From Oligoflexales bacterium (GTDB taxonomy: Bacteria > Bdellovibrionota_B > Oligoflexia > Oligoflexales > CACXFL01), in assembly GCA_028282865.1 (NCBI GenBank), contig JANQHA010000145.1:1-9927 (forward strand): DNA of 9,927 bases, read 5' to 3'. Positions 1 through 6,134 of this stretch are shown here, one piece after another. Position 1 is the stretch's first letter, and each line of letters begins with the position of its first letter. The translations under genes and the position numbers were made by a program. The notes under the pieces were generated by a model that saw nothing but the letters and a program-made list of their open reading frames with translations, was not told the origin of the DNA and did no database searches.

Positions 1-309
1 CCTAGCGATCAATTGCATGATTTGGTTGCTAGCCAAAAAGAGCAGGCTGAGTCCCGTTTAAAGTCGATATGCGATTACGCCGAGAAGCTGGAGTCCACCG
101 AGGTCATCTCACACCTGGTAAAAGGAGACCCCACTAGGGCATTGGTTAATGCTGCAAGCAGTATAAACCCTGCTCTGATAGTACTCGGGAATGTAGCTAG
201 GGTCGGGATTCAAGGTTATCTATTAGGAAATACCGCGGAATCTTTTATCAAGTCCAACCAGTTTTCTGTCCTGATAGAGCCGCTCAGCGATTTTGAGACC
301 AGTACTTGA
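1..309 (+). CDS. Universal stress protein, UspE-like, C-terminal fragment (5' end outside window)
   Basis: The open frame enters from the left edge without a stop, so this is the last ~102 residues of a longer protein. A TTG at 13 is only an internal Leu codon. The C-terminal part shows the Usp nucleotide-binding signature: a strand ending in ALIVLGN, then VARVGIQGYLLGNTAE, a variant of the G-x2-G-x9-G-(S/T) ATP-binding motif, followed by the last strand (SVLIE). The LLGNTAE wording is closest to the UspE type, which usually carries two Usp domains in about 300 residues; this would be the second. Such proteins are cytoplasmic and act in stress survival, motility or adhesion. Family assignment is firm; the number of domains and the exact role cannot be judged from the fragment. 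No clear terminator follows, and the next gene begins 42 bp downstream. Confidence 0.85.
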   Translation, partial: PSDQLHDLVASQKEQAESRLKSICDYAEKLESTEVISHLVKGDPTRALVNAASSINPALIVLGNVARVGIQGYLLGNTAESFIKSNQFSVLIEPLSDFETST

Positions 310-339
310 CCAGTCACTGAAGTTGCCAAGAAGCACCTG

Positions 340-353
340 ATAGCTTAAGCTAT
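340..353. repeat. 14-bp perfect palindrome over a start codon
   Basis: ATAGCTTAAGCTAT reads identically on both strands and its right end includes the first two bases of the ATG at 352. It lies where a repressor could block initiation, or it could fold over the start in the mRNA. There is only one copy, it is AT-rich, and chance is a real alternative. Confidence 0.4.
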
Positions 354-1272
354 GCCCGGAACGCTGTTTAAGCTTGTTCGGGAGCATCTAGTCATATTGT
401 TAAAATTTCTCCGAGCCTGCGCCTTACTACCGCTTCTAGTATCATGTAATCATCTTTTCTACCAGCCGATGAAAGAGACGATTACGACACCTGCGCGGGC
501 TGGTCTTAAGTATCACCCGTTCACGCTAACAACCAAAGATGGTGAAACACTGGCCGCCTGGAAGATACCAGCAATCGGTGAAAAAATTGCCTCTGTAGTG
601 CATTTTCATGGCAATGGCCAAAACATGACTTCGCACTTTGCATTTGTAGCCTGGCTCGCTTACTACGGCTACGATGTAGTTGTTTTTGACTACCGGGGTT
701 ACGGCAGCTCCACCGGTACACCGAATAGAGAAGGGTTGGTCGAGGATGGCAGAACTGTGCTGACCTATCTAGATAAATTAAACATGCCTTTTTTCATAGT
801 AGCTCAAAGTTTAGGTGGCGCTGTCGCGATACCATCTATTGTCAAAGGCAGGGCTCGTCACCTCAGGGCTATTGCAATCGAGAGCAGTTTCGGGGCCTAC
901 CGACGGCTTGCTAGGAAAAAGCTCGGACAGCTTTGGCTAACGTGGCCACTACAGTACCCGCTGTCCTTACTGGTTAGTAGCGGACTAGATTCCGAGACAT
1001 ATGCCACAAAAATAGTCACCCCAGCAGTAGTGATTCATGGAGATGCTGACCAAATAATCCCCATTGAAGAGGGCAAAAGTATCTACGATGCTCTAAATTC
1101 AAAGCCAAAGTTTTTTTGGCTTTTGCGTGGAGCCGGTCATACACAGGCGTTCCAAGCACCCGACAGCCCTTTTAAGCTAAAGCTCGCGAAATTTTTCTGT
1201 GAACAACACCCGAACCCAGAGAAATGTTTTCACCGGATGCGAAGTGCGACAAAGAACCTTGAAAATAAATGA
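352..1272 (+). CDS. Alpha/beta hydrolase lipoprotein (serine hydrolase)
   Basis: A 306-aa protein with a hydrophobic N-terminus ending in the lipobox L-V-S-C (Cys32); Asn at +2 predicts outer-membrane rather than inner-membrane retention. The mature part is an alpha/beta hydrolase. H-F-H-G-N-G (84-89) is the oxyanion-hole loop, D-Y-R-G-Y-G-S-S-x-G (113-122) is typical of the BEM46/YfhR-like group, and the nucleophile elbow is A-Q-S-L-G-G with Ser153. The likely acid is Asp233 in H-G-D-A-D-Q-I-I-P and the base His263 in G-A-G-H. The usual first Gly of G-x-S-x-G is Ala, which is tolerated in some relatives. The substrate is unknown; a lipid, peptide or ester in the periplasm or outer membrane is plausible. 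The ATG at 352 has no obvious Shine-Dalgarno; an in-frame TTG at 397, with GGGAG upstream, would give a more standard 17-residue signal peptide. Confidence 0.87.
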   Translation: MPGTLFKLVREHLVILLKFLRACALLPLLVSCNHLFYQPMKETITTPARAGLKYHPFTLTTKDGETLAAWKIPAIGEKIASVVHFHGNGQNMTSHFAFVAWLAYYGYDVVVFDYRGYGSSTGTPNREGLVEDGRTVLTYLDKLNMPFFIVAQSLGGAVAIPSIVKGRARHLRAIAIESSFGAYRRLARKKLGQLWLTWPLQYPLSLLVSSGLDSETYATKIVTPAVVIHGDADQIIPIEEGKSIYDALNSKPKFFWLLRGAGHTQAFQAPDSPFKLKLAKFFCEQHPNPEKCFHRMRSATKNLENK

Positions 1273-1286
1273 GATTCCCATAAGAT
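1259..1286 (+). promoter_or_regulatory. Candidate sigma70-type promoter for the DUF3015 operon
   Basis: TTGAAA (1259-1264) and TAAGAT (1281-1286) are separated by 16 bp, a reasonable though not strong match to the -35 and -10 consensus. It overlaps the end of the hydrolase gene and lies about 45 bp before the 1332 start. It is offered because the 59-bp gap contains no other good candidate; transcription could instead read through from upstream. Confidence 0.3.
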
Positions 1287-1331
1287 CAGATATCAGTTAG
1301 GATTAATTCGAACAAAAATTTTGGAGGTGAA

Positions 1332-1823
1332 ATGTTACGTATTCTTACGGTAGTCGCAGCGCTTTCTTTGGCAATAGTGTCAGGGCAAGCAAGTGCAAAA
1401 AGAAATTATGGAGTAGCTGGATGTGGATTAGGGTCTCTAATAATTGATCCAGGCGGGAGCCAAACTTCAGCAGCAACAACCAACGGTACTGCATATAACC
1501 AGTACTTTGGAATTACCTCAGGAACTTCAAACTGTACGCCAACATCCGATATGGCCGTGATTGTTGAGCAAGAAAAGTTTGTAGTAGCTAACCTTGGCAC
1601 CCTATCTAAAGACATGGCACGCGGTCAAGGCGAGAGCTTATCAGCTTTGTCGGAAACCCTTGGATGCAGCTCGTCGGTATTACCTCAGTTTTCATCACAC
1701 CTTCAAAACGGCTATGGCGAAATTTTCACCGCCCCTGGAGCCATTGCGGTGCTAGATGCAACAAAGGCTCAGCTGATGAAAGACGAACTTTTTAGAACTA
1801 ACTGCAAGCATATTAATATCTAA
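1332..1823 (+). CDS. Secreted DUF3015 family protein (first paralogue)
   Basis: A 163-aa protein beginning with a Sec signal peptide (M-L-R, a hydrophobic core, cleavage after A-S-A at about residue 22). The mature part carries the DUF3015 hallmarks: Y-G-V-A-G-C-G-L-G-S-L (26-36), A-A-T-T-N-G-T (47-53), F-G-I-T-S-G-T-S-N-C (59-68) and N-G-Y-G-E-I-F (126-132). Four cysteines (31, 68, 112, 158) are conserved in the neighbouring paralogue and would allow two disulfides in the periplasm. The family has no known function that I can name. The start is well supported by GGAGG at 1323-1327, four bases before the ATG. The second DUF3015 gene follows after 31 bp, so the two are probably co-transcribed. 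Confidence in family is high; nothing in the sequence points to a catalytic activity. Confidence 0.88.
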   Translation: MLRILTVVAALSLAIVSGQASAKRNYGVAGCGLGSLIIDPGGSQTSAATTNGTAYNQYFGITSGTSNCTPTSDMAVIVEQEKFVVANLGTLSKDMARGQGESLSALSETLGCSSSVLPQFSSHLQNGYGEIFTAPGAIAVLDATKAQLMKDELFRTNCKHINI

Positions 1824-1840
1824 ATCTATTGTTACTTCTT

Positions 1841-1846
1841 AAGGAG
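1841..1846 (+). promoter_or_regulatory. Shine-Dalgarno supporting a TTG start
   Basis: AAGGAG sits eight bases before TTG 1855, and no ATG or GTG in that frame is nearby. It fixes the start of the second DUF3015 gene at a TTG codon, giving a well-formed signal peptide. Confidence 0.75.
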
Positions 1847-1854
1847 AAAATACA

Positions 1855-2436
1855 TTGAGAATTTCTAAAATATTGACGTTAATGTCACTGGTCGCATCGC
1901 TACTGATCGTTGATGGCTCAGCTTTTGCGAAAAAGAAAAAACGTAGAAAGAAAAAGAAGAAGAAGGTCGAAATGACCGAAGACATGTCATCAGATTCAAT
2001 GACTTCGAGTGGATCCTATGCTTATGGAATGGCTGGCTGTGGCCTCGGATCTTTAGTGATCAAGAAAAATGACACTATGGGACAAATCACTGCGGCGACC
2101 TTAAATGCTACGGGAGTGCAGACCTTCGGAATTTCAACCGGGTCTTCGAACTGTAGAGTTAACCGCAATATGGCTCAGCTAGAGCAAGAAGTTTTTATGA
2201 CCGCAAACTTTGCTTCACTAGCTAAAGATGCCGCGCAAGGAGATGGAAGACATCTACGTGCATTTGCAGAAGTGCTGGGTTGTTCGGACCGCATAAATGA
2301 CTTTGCTCGCGTAAGCCAGAAAAACTATGGAGAAATTTTTTCTTCGAGCAATCCTAAAGTTGCTCTCGATCAATACCGGGGAGTCATCATTAACAGTGAA
2401 ACCCTAAACGGTACCTGTGCAAGAGCCCGTATTTAA
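1855..2436 (+). CDS. Secreted DUF3015 family protein with polylysine N-terminus (second paralogue)
   Basis: A 193-aa paralogue of the preceding protein, starting at TTG. The signal peptide ends at A-F-A (residues 23-25). Directly after the predicted cleavage point lie twelve consecutive basic residues (Lys/Arg, 26-37), then an acidic Ser/Met-rich linker (38-55). The DUF3015 domain follows: Y-G-M-A-G-C-G-L-G-S-L (57-67), F-G-I-S-T-G-S-S-N-C (91-100) and K-N-Y-G-E-I-F (156-162). The four cysteines (62, 100, 143, 188) match those of the first paralogue. The mature protein would thus present a strongly cationic tail, perhaps binding LPS, anionic lipids, peptidoglycan or nucleic acid; that is inference. 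The stop codon is separated by only one base from the preferred start of the DUF4105 gene, implying a shared transcript and possible translational coupling. Molecular function is unknown. Confidence 0.87.
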   Translation: MRISKILTLMSLVASLLIVDGSAFAKKKKRRKKKKKKVEMTEDMSSDSMTSSGSYAYGMAGCGLGSLVIKKNDTMGQITAATLNATGVQTFGISTGSSNCRVNRNMAQLEQEVFMTANFASLAKDAAQGDGRHLRAFAEVLGCSDRINDFARVSQKNYGEIFSSSNPKVALDQYRGVIINSETLNGTCARARI

Positions 2437-2437
2437 T

Positions 2438-4363
2438 TTGAAGTTTTTAAATATGGCGTGGGTTACGACCTGCGCCATTTTTTTTCTCTACTCTCCGCTC
2501 CGCGCGTCGTCTTATGCAGAAGGCTTGATAGACCAAGCTGTTCGAAATAATCTTCATAAGAAAGCATCCTGGAAAAAAATACTATATTACAGCAATACCT
2601 GGTTCGGCGACGATATAGGAATCATTGACAGCGAAACCTTCTATTTGGCGAAGGACGGCAAAGAAAATCCCAAAGCTGAACTTAGTGCAACCATTGCCGC
2701 TTTTTTTTCTCCTATAAACCCCAACAAACCGATCGGACACCACCCGTTATGCGCTTATCCCGCGAGGTTTAGATGGCTTGGAAGGCACCTCACGATCGAC
2801 CAATCTAAGCTACCTGAGGTCCCGTGCACTAAACTTAAAAAATGGATTGGTAATAATAGGTTCGCTAGACTGTCGCTTGTTTTTTCTTCTTATTACCCCG
2901 ACAACCCAGCATCAATGTTCGGCCATACTTTCTTAAGACTCCACAGATCTAAAAAGGAAGGCATGTCCGCTGATCTCCTTGATCAGTCGATTAACTTTTC
3001 CGCCTTTCCAGACACATCCAATGCAATTTTATACACTCTAAAAGGTGTTTTAGGTCAGTTCCCTGGTAAGTATCAGCTAACACCATATTTTATGAAAGTT
3101 CAGGAGTATAACAATGCCGAGCGCCGTGATCTCTGGCAATATGAATTAGATTTCTCACCAGAGGAAATCGAGTTTTTACTGTTTTGCCTTTGGGAAATAG
3201 GCTCTCATCATGTCGATTACTTTTATTTTGACGACAACTGCTCAGCTGTTATCCTTACGTTACTTGAGGCGGTAAAACCTCAGCTAAACCTCAAAAGGTC
3301 CATCAAAGCTTGGGTGATACCTGCTGACACACTAAGGGCTGTCGCAAATAGTCCAGGGCTTGTAAGGTCCATCTCAATTGAGCCATCCGTATTAACGAAG
3401 TTCTTAGTGCGATACAACGATTTGAGCCGAAAACAGCGGGCAGTGGTCGATCAGCTTTTCTCAAAAAAAATTAAAGTCTCGCAGCTCTCAAAGCAACCAT
3501 CCGCTGCAAGCGCTGCCGATCAGACTAGGATTTTAGATACACTTTTAGAGTTAATTGACTTTGACGATCGCGTCGCAGGGTCATCGCTTGGAGAAAAACA
3601 TACATCTTTAAGGCAAGAAGTATTAATTTCTAGGTCAAAGCTCAAACTAAAACCAAAGCAGATAAACTACAACTCCCCTAGTAAGCAACCCCACCTGGGA
3701 CACGAGAGTTCACAAATAGGCTTAGGAGTCGGTAGCTATGAGACCAGTGACGAATTCTTGGATCTTGTCTGGCGACCAGCACTTCACGAACTCTTAGCTC
3801 TTGATGAAGGATACTCAGAGAATTTAGAAATTGGTTTCTTTCATACTAACCTAAGATACCAACCTGAGCAGAAAACCTTATATCTGAAAGAGTATTCTCT
3901 GATACGTATTTGGTCGCTCCCGACGACACCTTGGGTCATTAAGCAGCCAGCTTGGACATTAGATATTGGAATGGAATCCGTTGAGAAAAACTGTTCGCAT
4001 GCCCAGTCGGTATGCCAAAGGTATTTTATTAACACCGGTACCGGCTACACCGAAGACTTTTTTAGTAAATCAATAGTCCTCTACCTGCTACTTGCCGGAG
4101 AGATTGGCTACTCCAAGGAAGAGCAGCTAGGAAGTTACCTCTCACCGAAGCTAATATATGGAGCCTGGGTAAAAGCTTCAAAAGCTTGGAAAGTATTGGT
4201 CCAAGCGAAGCTATTTAAGCGCTATGGCGGTGTGGTAACCCTAGACCACCAGTACGATGGCGGAATAAATTACAGTATTGGCAGCAGAAATGAAATTCGC
4301 CTGAAGCTAAAAAGAACCGATCACCGCAGGGAGCTCAGTCTCGGGGTAAACCACTACTTTTAA
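2438..4363 (+). CDS. DUF4105 (Lnb N-terminal-like) protein with C-terminal beta-barrel-like region
   Basis: A 641-aa secreted protein. TTG 2438 gives a signal peptide with an N-terminal Lys (M-K-F-L-N...) and starts one base after the upstream stop; GTG 2417 and ATG 2453 are alternatives in the same frame. Residues ~140-285 hold the DUF4105 domain: N-P-A-S-M-F-G-H-T-F-L-R with His163, and Y-F-D-D-N-C-S with Cys268, the likely Cys/His pair of a papain-like fold. The same Pfam domain forms the periplasmic part of Bacteroides Lnb, a lipoprotein N-acyltransferase (recalled from literature). From ~423, after a P-H-L-G-H-E-S-S motif, alternating strands continue to the terminal N-H-Y-F, as in outer-membrane barrels. 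Cys519 and Cys526 could pair. Likely role: envelope enzyme, possibly acting on lipoproteins or peptidoglycan; the acylation role is not shown for this architecture. Confidence 0.83.
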   Translation: MKFLNMAWVTTCAIFFLYSPLRASSYAEGLIDQAVRNNLHKKASWKKILYYSNTWFGDDIGIIDSETFYLAKDGKENPKAELSATIAAFFSPINPNKPIGHHPLCAYPARFRWLGRHLTIDQSKLPEVPCTKLKKWIGNNRFARLSLVFSSYYPDNPASMFGHTFLRLHRSKKEGMSADLLDQSINFSAFPDTSNAILYTLKGVLGQFPGKYQLTPYFMKVQEYNNAERRDLWQYELDFSPEEIEFLLFCLWEIGSHHVDYFYFDDNCSAVILTLLEAVKPQLNLKRSIKAWVIPADTLRAVANSPGLVRSISIEPSVLTKFLVRYNDLSRKQRAVVDQLFSKKIKVSQLSKQPSAASAADQTRILDTLLELIDFDDRVAGSSLGEKHTSLRQEVLISRSKLKLKPKQINYNSPSKQPHLGHESSQIGLGVGSYETSDEFLDLVWRPALHELLALDEGYSENLEIGFFHTNLRYQPEQKTLYLKEYSLIRIWSLPTTPWVIKQPAWTLDIGMESVEKNCSHAQSVCQRYFINTGTGYTEDFFSKSIVLYLLLAGEIGYSKEEQLGSYLSPKLIYGAWVKASKAWKVLVQAKLFKRYGGVVTLDHQYDGGINYSIGSRNEIRLKLKRTDHRRELSLGVNHYF

Positions 4364-4372
4364 AGATTGTTA

Positions 4373-4401
4373 TTGAAATAATTTAGTGGTTTCTTGATAC
4401 T
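4373..4401 (+). promoter_or_regulatory. Candidate sigma70-type promoter for the DoxX gene
   Basis: TTGAAA (4373-4378) and GATACT (4396-4401) are spaced by 17 bp, matching five and four of six consensus positions. Initiation about seven bases on would leave a leader of roughly 20 nt carrying the ribosome binding site at 4417. This also argues against the upstream in-frame start at 4394, which would lie within the promoter. Confidence 0.4.
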
Positions 4402-4416
4402 AAAATCTAAACATCT

Positions 4417-4422
4417 AGGAGA
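4417..4422 (+). promoter_or_regulatory. Shine-Dalgarno fixing the DoxX start
   Basis: AGGAGA stands seven bases before ATG 4430, whose product opens M-K-K-L. The longer in-frame possibility from 4394 (ATA... region) has no such site and would place charged residues before the first helix. Confidence 0.75.
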
Positions 4423-4429
4423 TTTGGAC

Positions 4430-4858
4430 ATGAAGAAGTTATTTTGTCTTAGCATATCAGATGGAACCTTACAAAAAGATATAGGGTTATTACTTCTTCG
4501 CATCGGAGTTGGGCTAATGATGGCTTTTAGTCATGGACTAGGCAAAATCACTAAATACTTTAGCGGGGATGAAATTCAGTTTCTTGACCCGATTGGAATT
4601 GGCGAGTCTTTATCACTCTTTTTAGCTGGGTCTAGCGAGTTTTTCTGCTCCTTAGCTTTAGTGATCGGACTTGCGACCAGGATAGTGTCGGTACCGCTGA
4701 TAGTTACGATGGTAGTGGCGGCATTTATCGTTCATGCCGACGACCCTTTTCAAAAGAAAGAATTTGCCCTGTTATACCTAGTCCCATTTATAACTTTATT
4801 CTTCGCAGGAGCCGGAAGGTTTTCGGTCGATAGAATGATGTTAAGCAAGAACCGGTAG
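4430..4858 (+). CDS. DoxX family integral membrane protein
   Basis: A 142-aa protein with about four membrane helices (roughly 18-34, 58-80, 84-101, 112-127). Typical DoxX-family features are the first helix L-L-L-R-I-G-V-G-L-M-M followed by F-S-H-G-L-G-K (33-39), the Gly/Glu helix around I-G-I-G-E-S-L and E-F-F-C (70-73), the cytoplasmic turn G-L-A-T-R (80-84), and the late loop H-A-D-D-P-F-Q-K-K-E-F-A-L-L-Y (102-116). Length is standard for the family. Members sit in the inner membrane and are linked loosely to redox or thiol stress and quinone-related processes; no activity can be assigned here. It appears to be a single-gene unit: its own promoter candidate lies upstream, and 137 bp with two inverted repeats separates it from the next gene. 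Confidence 0.87.
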   Translation: MKKLFCLSISDGTLQKDIGLLLLRIGVGLMMAFSHGLGKITKYFSGDEIQFLDPIGIGESLSLFLAGSSEFFCSLALVIGLATRIVSVPLIVTMVVAAFIVHADDPFQKKEFALLYLVPFITLFFAGAGRFSVDRMMLSKNR

Positions 4859-4898
4859 ATGAAGTGATAGGATAGCCATAGCCCATCCTCACACCATA

Positions 4899-4919
4899 AC
4901 CCACTGTTTTAATGTGGGT
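4899..4919 (+). terminator. Possible weak terminator hairpin after the DoxX gene
   Basis: ACCCAC (4899-4904) and GTGGGT (4914-4919) form a six-base-pair stem with a nine-base loop, 40 bp after the DoxX stop. The sequence after it is AAATAATAATTTTG, AT-rich but without a true T-run, so it would be a poor intrinsic terminator. It may instead be part of the leader of the next gene. Confidence 0.3.
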
Positions 4920-4945
4920 AAATAATAATTTTGTAAATTTCTTTA

Positions 4946-4991
4946 ACCCCCTACCGAGTCTCATTAAGGCTGGTTTTGAGTTATAGGGGGT
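4946..4991 (+). promoter_or_regulatory. Leader hairpin able to sequester the ribosome binding site of the next gene
   Basis: ACCCCCTA (4946-4953) is perfectly complementary to TAGGGGGT (4984-4991), an eight-base-pair GC-rich stem. A second inner stem, CTCA (4960-4963) with TGAG (4977-4980), can stack inside it. The right arm contains the only purine-rich Shine-Dalgarno candidate (AGGGGG, 4985-4990) before GTG 4996, so folding would hide it. This suggests translational control of the lipoprotein by an RNA structure, protein or temperature. It is not a recognised riboswitch class. Confidence 0.45.
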
Positions 4992-4995
4992 CAAG

Positions 4996-6123
4996 GTGAA
5001 ATATTTACTTCTACTAGCAGTCCTAATGGTCGTTAACTGCAGCAAATCAGATTCCGACAGCAGCGAAACCACCTCATCTGAATCATTAGAATTAAACACC
5101 AAGGAGGCACTAGACTTTACTGAGTCTGCGTTGAATTCCTCCGTGACCGGAGATACCGCAAATACTCTCGCTGGGTCGCTTGAAATCAGCTTAGCTGACA
5201 CTCAATCAACTAAATATACGTTATGCACTACCACTACCGGTGCATGGGACACTGACACTGGAGCCAAGATGCTCAGCAGTCATGATAAGTGGGCAGGTCG
5301 CGAAATCTATTGCAAAATTGCTGGACCGGCAGCTAGCCCCGAAAGTATTAGGGGCGCGTTTCTGATTGCAAAAGGAATTATCTGTGCAGGTCAATCCCTA
5401 GCTACTTCAGGTAAGTTTGAGTTTACCGAGACTGAGCAGACGGTTTCAGGCGATGTCATTGTTTCAAGCGATTGCTTTGGCGACTATGCCTCAGAGGCTT
5501 CGGACATTAGCGAAGGAACTAATGTCGGCACGGTGGTTTTTAAATATAAGTCACTGACAGATAATGACAAAGGGTGGAAAAATCAGATCACTTACTACAT
5601 CGAATCCGAAGGAGAAAGTTCTGCAGAGACCTTCTATCTAAATACAACCGGACAACTCATATCATTTGGTAGCAACTCGTGGTCAGTATCAGTAGACACC
5701 GTTAACGATACATTTTCCTATGAAATGCAAGATAAGACCTATGATCGCCATGTAAGGATCATGGTTAAAGGTGAGGTTAATAACTCTACGGGAGCTATGA
5801 GCAATATTTCGTCAATAGAAGGCATCTATTCTGGAGAATACAATATAGGGACTGTGAAGGGAAATGGTACAACCGGTTTTAAAAGTTATTCCTATAGTGC
5901 TTCTAGTTCGTCTGCATACAGTAGCCTTAGCTATTCAAACTTCACTCAGCAATCGACAGCATGCACCACTGGCGGTACTTGCAGCGACGATGGAATTCCT
6001 TTTGATAACTCATCATACTTTGATGATTTTGTCTATTTTACCGATACCTATGACTCTACTCTAGGCCTACGTGCCTTCAAGCCTGTTCAATTTGAAAGTG
6101 TCGACTGGAGTGCTCTCGAATAA
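4996..6123 (+). CDS. Hypothetical Ser/Asp-rich lipoprotein
   Basis: A 375-aa protein I do not recognise. It begins at GTG with a compact lipoprotein signal peptide (M-K-Y, a Leu/Val core, V-V-N-C, Cys15), Ser at +2 predicting transport to the outer membrane. An acidic Ser/Asp/Glu/Thr linker (16-35) follows. The rest is polar and strand-rich with few charged clusters: six more cysteines (77, 106, 130, 160, 323, 329), enough for three disulfides, and a Ser/Tyr-rich low-complexity run (about 296-314) such as S-Y-S-Y-S-A-S-S-S-S. The C-terminal part is rich in Asp, Tyr and Phe. Composition fits a surface-exposed or periplasmic structural, binding or adhesion protein; no catalytic motif is evident. 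A tag stop at 4984 in frame rules out a longer N-terminus. It ends 11 bp from the convergent hydroxylase gene. Confidence 0.8.
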   Translation: MKYLLLLAVLMVVNCSKSDSDSSETTSSESLELNTKEALDFTESALNSSVTGDTANTLAGSLEISLADTQSTKYTLCTTTTGAWDTDTGAKMLSSHDKWAGREIYCKIAGPAASPESIRGAFLIAKGIICAGQSLATSGKFEFTETEQTVSGDVIVSSDCFGDYASEASDISEGTNVGTVVFKYKSLTDNDKGWKNQITYYIESEGESSAETFYLNTTGQLISFGSNSWSVSVDTVNDTFSYEMQDKTYDRHVRIMVKGEVNNSTGAMSNISSIEGIYSGEYNIGTVKGNGTTGFKSYSYSASSSSAYSSLSYSNFTQQSTACTTGGTCSDDGIPFDNSSYFDDFVYFTDTYDSTLGLRAFKPVQFESVDWSALE

Positions 6124-6134
6124 ACCGACAAATA

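Noticed and set aside
1928..1970. A-rich run containing AAAAAAC as a programmed frameshift site
   Set aside because: The heptamer is not in the X-XXY-YYZ register relative to the reading frame (codons are AAA AAA CGT), and the frame continues into a full DUF3015 domain that needs no shift.
2417..2437. GTG 2417 as start of the DUF4105 gene, overlapping the upstream gene
   Set aside because: It would add seven residues before the signal peptide and has no Shine-Dalgarno; TTG 2438 gives a cleaner signal peptide and is next to the upstream stop. Not excluded experimentally.
4160..4190. Direct repeat AAAGCTT in the barrel region of the DUF4105 gene
   Set aside because: Two short copies encode the K-A-S-K-A-W stretch; this is within ordinary coding variation.
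4788..5201. 137-codon antisense open frame
   Set aside because: It spans the end of the DoxX gene, the intergenic region and the start of the lipoprotein; its translation has no signal, domain or plausible start, while the plus-strand genes have clear lipobox and membrane features.
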